Assembly: GCF_010093535.1 (NCBI RefSeq)
Contig: NW_022985197.1
Location: 62,001-126,000 of the forward strand
Direction of reading: 5' to 3'
Length of the DNA: 64,000 nucleotides
Source of the DNA: Lindgomyces ingoldianus
Lineage: Eukaryota; Ascomycota; Dothideomycetes; Pleosporales; Lindgomycetaceae
The notes under the pieces are model-generated. The model did no database searches, was not told where the DNA came from, and was given only the letters and a program-made list of their open reading frames with translations. Position 1 is the first letter of the stretch; the number at the start of each line of letters is the position of its first letter. Shown here piece by piece: positions 45,535-57,612 of the stretch. The position numbers were made by a program, and so were the translations under genes.

Positions 45535-46381
45535 GTGTATTCCACCTAGTAGAACGACCAGTATTTCTTATCTTACACTTAGGCCACAATAGAATCTAGC
45601 ATTTTTAACTAAGTAGGGGAAAAGGCCCAGCGAGATGTATTGTAACGAGTAGGAATATCAATGAACAAAGGCGAAGTCTTCTTGCGTAGCCAATCATATC
45701 GCATCTATCTCCAACTCCTTCTATCACATGTCCTCGCCAAAATTCCCCCTTTCATCCTCGCGCTAATCCGATCCCAAGGATCGATCAGTCACTAATGCGC
45801 GAGACCCTCTCCAAACAACCCATCTTTACCCTTTCCAACCCTATCGACTTTCTATAGAACCCGTACCCTTGCGTAGACAAGGCAACTCGCAAAAACAACC
45901 CGATGGACCGATAAGCTTGATTGTGCGCGGCTGATTCTGCCGGCGACTAACCCCTGCTGGAAGGTGATATAGATGGAGCCGGATCCCAGGAATTAGGTCG
46001 CACGCGACGTGGAACGTTGCAAGTTCGAAGTCTAGGGGAGGGGTTTAAGGATGAGGTGTCCGCTGCCGGCGACTATCATATGGCTGTTGTGTATTGTGTG
46101 CCCTCTGTGACGATAGTACAGAAGAGAGACAGTTGTTTTGCGACAGACATCCCTTCTGTCGGCTGTAGCCTTGCCCAAAGGACCAGTACAAGGTGTGAGT
46201 TGAGGGAATTGGAGGGACAGAAGATCATTGCTTGAAAGGTACGTTAGGATTTCGTCTGAGATCTACGTCGAGCGAATCCTGTTTCAAGTCCGGATGCTGG
46301 CTGTTTTGATCGTTTCGCCACGATCTGATTCATCCTTTCGAAGCTCAGACAAGAAACAGCAGCGACTTTTGGCAGACCCAC

Positions 46382-46714
46382 TTGCATCACTTCTCATCCC
46401 CCAAGGACCCATCTTCGATATCAGCTTCAGCGCCAAACTCCCAACTCCCCCATACCTCAACGCTGACCTGGCCTCCCATCTCCAACGCCTCCATCCCCGC
46501 CTCCACCTCTACTATGGAGATCAAAGACAAAGCTGCCATTGGCATAGGCGTCCCTCTCGGCGTCATCCTAGTATTCATATTAGCTGGCATGGTGTGGGCG
46601 AACATCACGAAGAGGAAGCGAATCGCCAGGGGGGAGGTAGTGGAATTGGAATTGGGGAAACCGGATGAGAATGCACCGAAGCCAAAGGTGATCAAGTGGA
46701 ATCCGCATGGTTGA
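46382..46714 (+). CDS. small single-pass membrane protein, function unknown
   Basis: A 110-codon ORF. It has an N-terminal Ser/Pro/Thr-rich stretch (SSPKDPSSISASAPNSQLPH), one membrane segment (AAIGIGVPLGVILVFILAGM, about residues 50–72), a basic stop-transfer (TKRKR) and a short tail ending KPKVIKWNPHG. This is the typical end of fungal surface proteins with a Ser-rich ectodomain. Upstream, 46080–46200 encodes a Cys-containing segment in another frame (KRDSCFATDIPSVGCSLAQR) that could be an earlier exon, so the gene may start near 46080 with introns I could not fix; an in-frame TGA near 46310 limits the exon shown. Function not recognised. Confidence 0.5.
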   Translation: MHHFSSPKDPSSISASAPNSQLPHTSTLTWPPISNASIPASTSTMEIKDKAAIGIGVPLGVILVFILAGMVWANITKRKRIARGEVVELELGKPDENAPKPKVIKWNPHG

Positions 46715-47194
46715 CTTGAGCCTGGTCGTTTGGAGAGGCAGGAGAGGACGGGGAGCGAATGGGCTGGATGGGGTGAAGGAATACGTACATTTGCAAGGTC
46801 TGGGTGTGGTGAGATCTGGAGCGTTCTCGGGAAGTTTCAGGGAGAGGAACGTGGGGATGAAAGATGGAGATGGATCTAGTGCAACAAAGAATATGAAGGA
46901 GATGACTACGGCTGGTTAGGATATCTAGGAGTTCTCAGCGCTTGGTTGTCTTCAAAACTAACGGAATCACTTCTACGCGTCACGTATTGTTTCCATCTCT
47001 GGCCCTGTCTTGAATGCATTTTCAATTTAAACTAATGATCATTAGGAATTCTATATCTGAAGTTAAACTCGTTGCTCTCCGTAGAGTAGTTTCTGGACGA
47101 AGGCGGCAGTCCCAACAACCAAAAAGCAATGCGAGTCCACCTATGCACCCCTCCTTACACTAAAACGTCCCATTCCATCCAAAATATCTATCCC

Positions 47195-48056
47195 CTACGA
47201 CCCCGGGACACTCCAAATCTGCGCAAACGGATCCTCCGTCGAATTCCTCCACCTCTTATACTCACTACTCATAGCCACAAAATCCGCCACCTTCTCCCCA
47301 TATACATGTCCCACCCACGCATATGTGAGATCAATGCCAGCCGAAATCCCAGACGAGGACCAGATGTTTCCATCCTCGACCCAACGCGCTGTCGGAACCC
47401 AGCTGACGTTGGGCCCGGTGGACGTTGCCCACGTCCAGGATCGCTTGTTTGTGGTGGCACGACGGTTGTTGAGGATGCCTGCGCGCGCGAGGATGGTGGA
47501 GCCCGTGCAGACGGAGAGGATATGTTTAACCTATATCCGGGCTAGTTAGCCTATTATAGACGGTTAAGGTCGAGAGGGTAGGCTGAGGAAGTACCTTCGG
47601 ATACATAACTCTTACAAACTCAATTTCTTCCTCTCTCGGCTCCCTCGTTCCCCCTCCCCCAGGCACAATCAACACATCAATCTCCCCAGGGTGCGCACTC
47701 TTCATCATGCCATTCGCCGCTAACACTTCCTTGAACGTCGTCGTCGGTACAATTGATTCTCCGAAATCCCCGTGTGTCATGTTCATGCGCGCTGTGCGCT
47801 GTGGGGCTGTTGGCACGGCGTCAAGAGTGGAGCTGATGATGGAGAGATGCATGGTCGTGTTGTAGAGCATGGAGAGGGTGTTTAGGACGTCTAACGGGCC
47901 AAAGACGTCGAGGGACTGGAAGGTTGGGAAAACCAGGATGGCGTAGTTGAGGGGGAGGGTGGTGGTGTTGGTTATGGGGGGTTGAACGGGGGTAGCGAGG
48001 GTGGAGGGGAGGGAGAGGAGGGAGAGGAGGGAAAAGGAGAAAGGGGTGGGGCGCAT
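47195..48056 (-). CDS. secreted DJ-1/PfpI family protein
   Basis: Two exons (47595–48056 and 47195–47530; GTACTT donor, ATATAG acceptor, phase 0) give 265 residues. A signal peptide (MRPTPFSFSLLSLLSLPSTL) precedes the DJ-1/PfpI glutamine-amidotransferase-like fold: NYAILVFPTFQSLDVFGPLD, IDVLIVPGGGG, and the nucleophile elbow ILSVCTGSTILARAGIL with Cys162, followed by RRATTNKRSWTWA and SSGISAGIDLTYAWV. The invariant Glu of the family corresponds to the FGPLD region, where Asp/Pro are present. Family members include isocyanide hydratases, glyoxalases and protease-like proteins; a secreted form is a fungal variant of unknown substrate. Neighbouring gene at 49783 is divergent. Confidence 0.88.
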
Positions 48057-49782
48057 CGTGTTGGTAATACTTGAAGTGGGAGGGGAGAATTGGTGCTGGG
48101 GATTTCCAACTGAGTGTGGAAAGAATGCTTAGAGGCGAATAATGAGGCGTAGATGTTGTAGAGACCGACGTTCCTGACGCTGGCAATGAATCAGAAAGAG
48201 AGTAACTGCTTTGCTGAAAGCCATCCATCGTGAGCCCTCCTTCCCTTATATATTCTCCCCCAGCTGCCCGCCATCATAGATTCCTCCAACTTCCGAGTCA
48301 GAAGCGCTGCGGCCTGAGGCCTAGGTTTGAATTTAATATGTTGTGCCCCATTTTACTGGCACTTGTTCATCAAAGCATCAGCGTGGAAACAGTCAAACGG
48401 CTTTGAAACAAAACACCCGCGGGCATTTCTCTCAGCGATTTGCACGGTTGAAGTGGGTGGGTGAATCCTTCAAGCGGTGCGTGATACAGCCACGCCAGCG
48501 TGAAGGGAAGACAAGATGCAGCGTAACCGTGAGAAGATTTGAGCGAGTTCTGCTGCATTTTCGGCTATGTATTGGTGGTATTGACAAGTACTGACAGAGT
48601 GCAGGGCGTTCGTGGATGGCGGGGAACATTGGTGTTGTGTGGGGTGGACGGTTAGAGAGGGCTGAATAGATGAAAGACTGGGGAAATTATATTAGCCAGT
48701 TAGTAGGGAATCATGGGGGCAGTCTTGCGGTAAGGATTCCGAGTGGAAGAATTGTCTGCGTGCTTGGCCGATGGGTTTGGGAATCCGGGGTTAGAGCGTC
48801 CAAAGGAGGGCTTTGGGCTGCATCTGTGCATTGGGAAAGGAGATATGATAAAATTGCAGGGCGAAAACGCAACTACCAGGGGGGTTACACGTGCCCCTGT
48901 CTCCGCCGTACGCCGGGAAACTATGATCTCGTGTGGAGGTTTATAGTGGTGTTCAATATGGAATATGGGAGACGGAAGTTTAGTTCAGCCTGGACGCTTC
49001 CTGGGCTCTGAACGGGCGGACCAGGTCTGTCCGAGGTATTGGCAGACGGGCTGCTGCATGTGGGCACAGTCTAGGATGTATTGCTGCAGGACATACGTAT
49101 CAAAGAATGGGAAGAATAATCCATCGTTGAACGGCCACAAAGACAGTGCCAAGATGGCAGTCGGTTGAAACAACCTGAGTCTGTGCATTGCAGGTGATGA
49201 CCGTTTTGGCGTGGAGACATGTGGTTGCGCTGATTGGCTGTTGAGATATCGGACCACTGTGCTGACATCCCCAGGGGTGGATTTGATCTGGTAAAACTCT
49301 TGCGAAAAGACAGGAGAACAGTAAGAAGACGCAGACCGCTGTTGCAAATTCAATCGTTACCATCTTCTGTAGCAGATGCAGCAAATTTTTTTTGAAACCG
49401 GAGAGCTCAGACTCTAGAGCCAGCTCTGTTAGCATATCCATAGAGATCACGGATGGCGGACAGGCTGGATTGAATCTGCCGAGCGCGCCTTGCTGGGTTG
49501 TAGAAGAACTTATTAGCATACAGACCTCTGTCATACACGACGGGATGTTTGAGCGAGTGAAGCCAACGATGATGAACAAGATCAACCGTCAGACGGGGGC
49601 CGGTGCCAAGCGGTACCTGCCGGTGACGCAAGTGGACCAGCGAAGTGTGCCCTAGTCCACTTTTCACGTCAACAGTGGCCGCTGCCAGAGACAGAACGTT
49701 CACTCACAACAGGAGCACCTTCTTTTCCTCTCCAATGCGCCGCAGATTTGATCAGAACGCTGCCCCGACGAGGTAGATCAAC
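48057..49782. promoter_or_regulatory. divergent promoter region of the DJ-1-like and MFS genes
   Basis: 1.7 kb between start codons. Several overlapping ORFs of 60–160 codons occur on both strands (for example 49100–49585 minus), but none has a signal, domain or coherent splice partners, so I treat all as chance. Confidence 0.45.
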
Positions 49783-51669
49783 TTGCCTCCAGCTCCCCTC
49801 CCCCCCACCATGGGCCTCACCCGGCCCGCCATGGACCCGAGACGAAAGTCGTCGACCCTACATTACCAGACATTCCCCACGAAACCGCCCACTTCCCGCG
49901 GCCGCCCGCTCTCGTCCTCTCCCTCTCCGCCTCATGGCCGCGGCTCCGAGTCTGAGGATGTCCACCATGAGTCGCCACTCCCGACCAAGCAGCTCGCGGT
50001 GCTGGCTGTCATCGCGCTCGCCGAGCAGACGGCCCTCAATTCGATCAGCCCGTATCTGCCAGAAATGGCGTCTACGTTCCCCGAGGTGAAGGAGGGCCAG
50101 GTCGGGCTCTACGTCGGCTTGATCGCGTCGTCTTTCGCGCTGGCACAGTTCGCGACCAACTTCTTCTGGGGCTGGCTATCCGACCGCATTGGTCGGAAAC
50201 CTGTAATACTGCTGGGAACGCTACTGACGCTGGCCTGCTTCGTCGCATTTGGCTTCTGCAAGACGCTGTGGCAGGCGGTGGTGGTCCAGATGTTCATGGG
50301 CTTGGTCAACGGCAACGCCGGCGTCGTGTCGACCTGTCTGGGCGAGATCACCGATCGCAGCAATCAGTCCAGAGCCTTTACTTACCTACCCGTCGTGTAC
50401 GGCCTTGGTGGCATCACCGGGCCCATTGTGGGCGGCGTGCTAGTGGTGTTGTACAAGAACCCCCTCCATCAGGACCAGCCAAAGTACCCGTACCTCCTCC
50501 CGAACCTATTCTCCGCCGTCGTGCTCGCAATCGATCTGGTAATCTGCATGCTCTTCTTGGAGGAAACGCTCCAGGAAGCGAGGGATCTGCCTCCATTGGG
50601 GAAAAGGGTAGAAAACCTGTTCGCGTGGCTGTGGCAGTTCACCAGCTCAACACGGCCGACATACATCCGACGGCTCCTTGGGAGGAAGAAGCGCCACCAT
50701 CGTAACGACTATCTGGATGGTATTGAGGAAGAAGACGATGACGCCGGCTCCGAGTCAGAAATGTCCGTCCCCGAACTCTTCCCGCATGCTACCAGCGAGC
50801 AGCTCTCGAGGAAGGAGATTTTCAATCGCGATACCGTCCTCCTTCTTGTAACCTACTTCATCTTTCAGCTCGCTAACATCTCGTACAATTCCCTCTACCC
50901 CATCTTTGGCGAAGAACAGCCCCCCACCGGACGAAGCCTGTCTCCAGAAGAAATAGGGCTCTCACTCGCGTTCGCTGGCGTCATCACAATTGTCTTCCAA
51001 ATCGGCATCTATGGGAAGATCAGGGAGCAGATCGGAAATAAGACCACCTACAGGTTCAGCCTGGCTGCATTCGTCGTCGCGTTCCTCCTCATGCCGTGGG
51101 TCGGCTACAAAGACAGTGCGCCATGGAAAGGCATGGGCAGTGGAAAAGGCTGGCTATGGGCTGAGCTCGGTGTGATTCTAGTCGTCAAGACGGTAGCTAG
51201 TGTTGGCGGTCTCACATCCGCGCTGCTTTTGGTAAACCATAATCCCCCCCCCTCAACCAACCCCCCTTTTGACACAAGGTCAACCTTATTCTAACATGTA
51301 AGTCTACAGATCACAAACTCAGCACCCAACCACTCCGTCCTCGGCACACTAAATGGCCTCGCACAAACCCTCTCTGCCGCTGGCCGCGCCGTGGGCCCTT
51401 TCATTTCCGGCTCGCTTTTCACGGCTGCTACTAAAGTCAAGCCGAAAGGTGAGGCTCTTGCATTCGGCATCTTTGCGGGCGTATCTTTCGTCGGGTTTGT
51501 TCTGAGCTTTGGGATCCGGGGGAATGGACTTGAAGCTGAGGGCTGGAGCGAGAGTGAAGATGATGGCGAGGATGAGGATGAGGATGCGGATGCGGATGCG
51601 GATGATGATATCGAGAGCCATGGCGAGGGAGGAATTGTGAATGAGAGGTCGGGGTTAATGGGGAAGTGA
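49783..51669 (+). CDS. major facilitator superfamily transporter
   Basis: Two exons (49783–51231 and 51310–51669; GTAAAC donor, TACAG acceptor) give 602 residues with about 12 membrane helices. The N-terminus is a Pro/Ser-rich cytosolic region of about 70 residues. The MFS signature between helices 2 and 3 is GWLSDRIGRKPVILLG; ITGPIVGGV marks helix 5. A central loop (RRLLGRKKRHHRNDYLDGIE then EEDDDAGSESE) and a C-terminal acidic tail with a (GA)n/(GC)n-like hexamer run (GEDEDEDADADADDD, 51558–51610) are hydrophilic. The intron rejoins LTSALLL to ITNSAPNHSVLGTLNGLAQT, the last conserved part. This resembles the DHA1/ZIFL-type proton-driven antiporters of fungi; substrate unknown. A second Met at 49810 is an alternative start. 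Confidence 0.92.
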
Positions 51670-52851
51670 TTGATAATAGAGGTGTGATGGTGGGACAACG
51701 GCATGGGTTTGGGTTTCAGCGCGGCGTTTTGGGGCCTCTGGTGAGCAATTTCTAGATCTGGGACACACACATTATGTATAGGACTCTGTTCAACTGATCC
51801 GCAAGGGTCATGGGACGTAATACCATGGATGGAAAAGGAAGGAATGAACTGTGACGATTCGGCACTATTGTAGAGTATGTAACCGCATAACAGGAAAAAT
51901 AACAAAGGATGGGTCTATCTACCAACCCTCTTGCTGCAACCAGGGAGAATGTTCTAAGATGCAAATTTCTGTTCCGAACTACCCACCTGTGGAGTTCCAT
52001 AGGAGCATGTTATTTATACATTGGTCCAAAAAAAATTTTGTTTTACAGAGGAATTAGTCGTCTACAGCGTGACTTGACTACAATGAAGCCGGCCTCGATC
52101 GCTGAGAAACGAATCGGAGTAGAGAACTACGTATTCACCAAAAAAATTATACATATATCAACTCCATCCAAATCCACATCCACACCACCTCCCCAGCCTC
52201 ATCTTCCTATCACCCCCAGCGCTAACCCGTCACCCCTAACCCCTAACCAATGACCCTCCTAACCCCCTCTCTAAACAAAATCATTGCATAAAACCTATGA
52301 AAAGGAACCAAGACCCCGGTCAAACTCTGGTCTCGTATAGGGTTGCAAGCTGTGCTTGGGTACTCAATTTCGATCTCCGTTGTTCCTGCTCCGGTGGCCG
52401 GGCTAGTGGGTAGGTGTGTGGGACGGTATACCGAGAACCTATGGACGCCCGCGAAGGAACTCGTATCGGAGCCAAAAGCTACGTCGATGTAACTGTGCGT
52501 TCTCTGTATATGTGGGTTCCCTGCATTCGTTTCTTTCGTGGTCGGTACGGTGTCATCGACGTTGTCGTCGGATTGTATCTCCAGCTTCTTATCGATGACT
52601 TGGAAAACTCCGAAGAGCATCGTATGCATCGGGAGTAATCTGTCTTCTGATAATTCTGACGCAGACCATATCCGTAGCGGAACTGGGTAGGATTTTAAAC
52701 CTGGGCGATGGGATTAGTATGGTGTGATGTGGACATGTGAACTTGGTACATGATGTTGGTACCTAAGGGGAGCATAATGGGGGCGGTTTAGGCAGGAGTT
52801 TGCATCCTGTTAATGTTCTCCTAAATCTCAGGGGGGAGGGGGTTAGGCGAT
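51670..52851. other. intergenic, no gene seen
   Basis: About 1.2 kb between convergent genes (MFS plus strand; 52852–53274 minus strand). No supportable frame; ORFs near 52243–52640 overlap on both strands and show no family feature. Confidence 0.45.
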
Positions 52852-53274
52852 TCATCCTTCACCGATATGTTCCATAGAAGGCACGAATATGCAGTAGAGA
52901 AGGTCGAGAGAATTGAAACGTGACTCCAACATACTAGAAAACCTCACAATATCCGGCCTCCACACTCGAAGAACACTCCTCTCTGGCGTAAACACCCACC
53001 CCCCAAAATACCCCTTCATAAACCGTGCAAGAATAACTTCATCAGAAAGCCGGCTCGGAACGGTGAGAGTAATAGACCGCGTATCGGTGAGAGCGACACA
53101 GCTGTTTGGATTTGTAGTTTTACGGATAGAGGCGGAGCTGCTGAAAGACGGCGGTATGGTATCTGAGCTTGTGATTTTGTAAGGAAGATTGGATATTGAT
53201 CGCAATGTCACGAAGGCATAGGCACTAAGTGCTGTGATAGTAGCTGTGGCGGAAGCTTTGAGGAGAGTGGTCAT
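52852..53274 (-). CDS. small conserved-looking fungal protein, function unknown
   Basis: 140 residues. A hydrophobic N-terminus (TLLKASATATITALSAYAFV) may be a membrane anchor or mitochondrial/secretory signal. The recognisable core is SITLTVPSRLSDEVILARFM followed by KGYFGGWVFTPERSVLRVW, a pattern I associate with small hypothetical proteins found widely in Pezizomycotina (a threading 'F-K-G-F-F-G-G-W-V-F-x-P-E-R' block). No catalytic motif. The C-terminal 25 residues look less constrained and could be intron sequence, in which case the gene extends toward lower coordinates. Confidence 0.65.
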   Translation of the reverse strand: MTTLLKASATATITALSAYAFVTLRSISNLPYKITSSDTIPPSFSSSASIRKTTNPNSCVALTDTRSITLTVPSRLSDEVILARFMKGYFGGWVFTPERSVLRVWRPDIVRFSSMLESRFNSLDLLYCIFVPSMEHIGEG

Positions 53275-53957
53275 ATTTGGTTGGAGGTGAAAGACGTTTT
53301 AAGGACAGAATTTGGAAGGATTAGGGACTGAAATAGGATGAGTAGATTAATTGAGTAGATTAATTAAATAGGGCTTCCCTTCCACGACGGAAGACTGGCC
53401 TTGTCTTAAAAACATCGCGATCTAGAGGTTGAGTCATCCTCCACTAAGTTCTGGGGCTGAGGCCGCTCTCCGCTTTTCTCCGGATCACCACGTCCGCGCG
53501 CACAGAGATACTGTTGTCTGCGGAACAACTCCACAACTGGACAAGGAAGAGTGGAGGCCAATGGTGGTTGATAGGAGGTGCACGCGCATCTTGTGTGGCT
53601 TTCTCGGGATTGGCGAGATGGACTTGAAAATTACTATCGTGTACAATGCTGAGATTCGCTGAAAGTGAAAACTGAGATGAGGGTATCTCATACACTTGTT
53701 CTTCTGCTTCCACCCACTCCGCGATCTTTGTAGTAGCTGATTTGACTTCCGCCCTCAAAATGGAGCGCCACCGGACTCGACTATGCTGCAGACTCGGGCC
53801 TTCGTAGCGATGGCGTGGTCAGGGAGCTGCTTGATGGTTACGCCACATCTGCGCATAGGCATTACTCCCTTCCTCGACTCGTCGTGCAATCCACTCACAT
53901 CACATCCTCCGCCTCTTCGAATCGTGCTTGGGATTGTACCTTGCGAGCTCATCGATT

Positions 53958-55020
53958 TCACTTGGGAGCCGCCGATACGGGATGCTGCTGCGGACTCATA
54001 GGTTCCGCTGGAGCTTCCTGTATCTGGGTATTATCGATCTCAACCGGCGCATGCTGGATTCCCGCCATCCCCTGATCCGCATAATACGGCATCTTATTCC
54101 CTCCAGCATAGTACTCCGGATGCTGTTGGTCGTACGGTTGCTGATATCCCATTCCCGTGTACGGGCTTCCTTGTGGATGGTATTCCTGTCCCTGCGCAAA
54201 CACTGGTTGTTGACCCATCATCGGTGCTGCGCTTGGATCCTCTTTTTTCGACCTCTTGAGACTCCAGATATAGAAGAGTAGACCTGCGATAACGGCCAGC
54301 GCAATTGGACCGATTACCGCACCTGCTATCCACGCTTTGCTGGATGAGCCGCCTCCGGATTCACTCGAATGGGTCGCAGATGGCGCGGGACTGGTATTTG
54401 AAGGAGTTTTGTCGGATAGGGCAGTTGTAGGAATATTGTCACCGTCTGTCTGCATCGCGATGGATGTGAGAGTCTTGACGACAGCTGCGGGAGGTGTGCG
54501 GAAAGCAGTCCAATTCCCAGTCCCGCATCCAACGTAGATGAAGGGGTTTTGGTCGTTACTATCTTGGGAGATGAAGGCTGTGCGGCAGATGGAATTTGCG
54601 CCGGAGCTTGTGCGATGGTGAGCGAAGTAATGCAGAGAAGGCGGTATTATCTTACCAAGTCGCATTCCGCCCTCCTTTTTCTATGATGACAGACTTATCC
54701 AGACATGTCGTCCAGATTCCACAAGCTGAGTTTGTTGTTGTCGTTGGACAACATCTTCCCCAGGTTGAAGTTTGATACCAAGCGCTATTACTTCATAAGC
54801 ATAAATGTATCTAAAATAAACAGTCATGTGCCTACCTGCTCGAGGGACAATAGTTTGCAGACCATGTGGTGCCATCAGATGTGTAGCCAATGAAGTCAGA
54901 ATCCGTGATGAGCGCGATCGCTGCGGAAGTAGTGGTGGTAGCTGCATATGCTGAGGGTAAGAAGAGAGGCGCAAGGAATGGCAGCAGGAGGCGCGTTCCA
55001 GAATATCGGTTTTGAGCCAT
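53958..55020 (-). CDS. single-pass surface membrane protein with Pro/Gln-rich cytosolic tail
   Basis: Exon 1 (54836–55020) encodes a signal peptide (MAQNRYSGTRLLLPFLAPLF) and SDFIGYTSDGTTWSANYCPS. The last exon (53958–54606) gives ANSICRTAFISQDSNDQNPF and VGCGTGNWTAFRTPP, a Thr/Ser stalk, one membrane helix (AWIAGAVIGPIALAVIAGLL) and a tail with MMGQQPVFAQGQ, YQQPYDQQHPEYY. A short exon ending at 54656 (GGMRL, GTAAGA donor) links to it; the exon between 54836 and 54670 is not resolved. The N-terminal Cys-containing ectodomain plus helix plus PQQ tail is a common fungal surface-sensor-like layout. No enzyme motif. Function unknown. Confidence 0.75.
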
Positions 55021-57612
55021 TTCGACAGGCTCAGAAAGAGAAGGCGAACTGCGATGACAGCTCTTGATCAACGACAGGTGTAGAATTCAAACCACCTTAA
55101 CAAAGGGGAGGGCAATGGCGGAATTCAGAAAGTGAGATCTTATTTCTCGAAAACGTCTGGGTGCACTGTTTTAGTGTATTGGAATACACAAGAGGCTGTT
55201 TGAAATGTCAAGTGGGAGGAGAGACAACGAGCGGACGGAGTTGAAGAAGTTCGGCGACCAGCAGACACTGCGTGAGTGACTGTGGGGGCAAATTAAGGGG
55301 ATCAACAACTCAAAGAAAACAGGGAACATAGCCTGGGGATCCAACCACGACTCAAGGATCTGATTTCGCGTTGTTCGGTCTGGTAAGCGATTGTTGAATA
55401 CGAGTTAGTGCTGAGCATTGTCGCCAAGATGCTGCGAGCTGATATTAGGGCTTTCTTGTCGTGCGGATGTCTTCCGTTTTGAACTTTGCCTTCCAATTGA
55501 GATGAACGAAATACACTAGAGAACTGGAGAATTTGACACCGCCGATAGGGAAAGAAAGTCGGGAGAAATGCGCCAATCAAAACCACTCGACTTGGCCCCC
55601 AGATTAACATTCTAGGACCTCTCAAGCGACTTCGGTCAATCCATCACCAGTTCACTTTTCCTACTCTCAGTTTCATTCATTAATACTCCTATTCTTCAAT
55701 ATTCTCAAGATCATCTTTATTAGCGGAAGGGGAAGAATATGACATTTGACTTCTGCAACTCGTCGTATTGATCGTGCTTTTGTGCTAAGCCCGCACCATG
55801 TTTGCTACCCCTCAGTCACCACAAGACTTAGACGTGGCTTCGGTCGTGTGTCGTCAAAGGTGTTCCAAGTTGGTTCCACAGTTCGGGTGGTGCGGTCGCT
55901 GTGTTTTGTCACTTTTCCAAAGTCCCTTCATCCCGCAATACCTCTGCTAACTTGCCCACCTATTCAGACTGAGTAGCTGTATTTTATCATCTATGTCATT
56001 TCTACTATTCAGGGCGCTCACTCTTCAGAGTTCTGAGGCAGAAAGGTCGGAGTTATGATCGTGAACGGGATTGAGGCTGCCAAGTGCCAAGGTCAGGCGT
56101 CCACAGACGTGAGACAACTGGGCATCGTCCAAAAATAACGTTGGCGTTGGACAGACCTATGATATAAGCAGCTGTCATAGCAGAGTAAGGACTCTTCCTA
56201 TGCTCTTTTCTCCTCGTCTGGAGGGTTTTTATATCAAAAGATCCCGAAAGAGCCACCTACAAGAAATGGAAAAGCGCTCCTCGAACACCGTAATAAATTT
56301 GAACGCTCGATCATAGCCCAAAATGAGGCCTCGTCGGTGACGGGCGCAACTTTCAACTAACACCAGGTTCTCCTCTCCAAATACCGCATTCTTCAGTCTA
56401 TGTGGCCAACCCGAGTACCTTCCGGTGTCGTTGAGATTGATATCCCCTTGATTCCTTCAACAGACGGATTTCGATCCGAGAGCAACACCCTGCCAGTAAA
56501 TGCCGCACACGGCCCGGGCATTTAATCTTGGTCCCAAAAAATAGGTATGAAACCGGCATGCCGACGCACTATGCGGTTTGGATACTGCTTTGTGAATCGA
56601 TAATTCGGGCGTTTGGGGGAACAATGATATTATCAAAGCGGGATTCTCTTCCAAGGAGCTCACGCTAAGAACAGCATTTGGAAATCTAACAAGGCAGTCC
56701 GCCTTGACATGAAAATTTGGGCGAACGGCGCGCCTACTGGAATCAAACAGACCTCGAAAGATTGCCAGCGGAGACGCCAACGTTTGGGCATAAAGAACGA
56801 CGCTAGGTTCGAAGTAAGTGCTCAGAACACGGTAATGGGTAAAACATTATTTGAATACACATATAATTCTTCTTCGTTCCAGAGTTGTTTGTGATCTTCG
56901 ACCCTTGAGCTTAAAGTCCTCCAATCAACGTTTTGCTTTTGCCGAGCGTCATCTTGAAACTATACATGTAGGAACCGCAAGAGTCCGCATAAACAAAGAT
57001 CAAAATGAAGACGAACTTCGTCTTTGACAAAGAACTCTAGAGGTAAGTCAGGGAATCAGCGCCTTGAAAAGCATTACTTACCAAGACAACATTGCGTATC
57101 TCTTCGCTGTGCAGTCCCGCGAAATCTCGTAGCTTGAAGTGCATCCTTTATTTCGAACAAATTTGAAACTTGTAGTACCCGCATCAAACTTATGCTCCCA
57201 GTGCAGCTGGCACTATACGTGCTTTCCGAAGATCATCGTGCTTCCATGGTGCATCAATAAGCGTTCGGACTGCAGCCCACACCAGTCCAGTTTCTGGGCA
57301 TCAAGGACCTCCCATAACGGCCCCAACCAAGCGTTTCATCAGCTACTTCTTAAGTATGGGACGTGGGGGCCTGGTACCAAAGTAAGGTACGGACTTCGCG
57401 AACTGCGGACCACAAACTGAGATCTCAACCCACGCACTGCGGCGCAGTCGTGCTATTTAATATTTCTTTATACTGGACTCTATTTGGGTCGGTGCTATCC
57501 TTTGCTGCCGCCAGTAATGCAGATTTCATTCGGTACCTTTGTGACGCGCTCTTTGCTTCGGTCGACAATCTCTTGACTCGGTAGTACCTAGTCTACGCCA
57601 ACACCAGACGAG
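55021..57612. promoter_or_regulatory. long divergent intergenic region
   Basis: 2.6 kb between divergently transcribed genes (55020 minus, 57613 plus). I see no supportable gene, RNA gene or repeat. A 107-codon minus ORF at 55302–55625 lacks family features. Confidence 0.45.

Noticed and set aside
49100..49585. 161-codon minus-strand ORF with hydrophobic patches
   Set aside because: Competes with ORFs on both strands and shows no conserved motif or splice partners.
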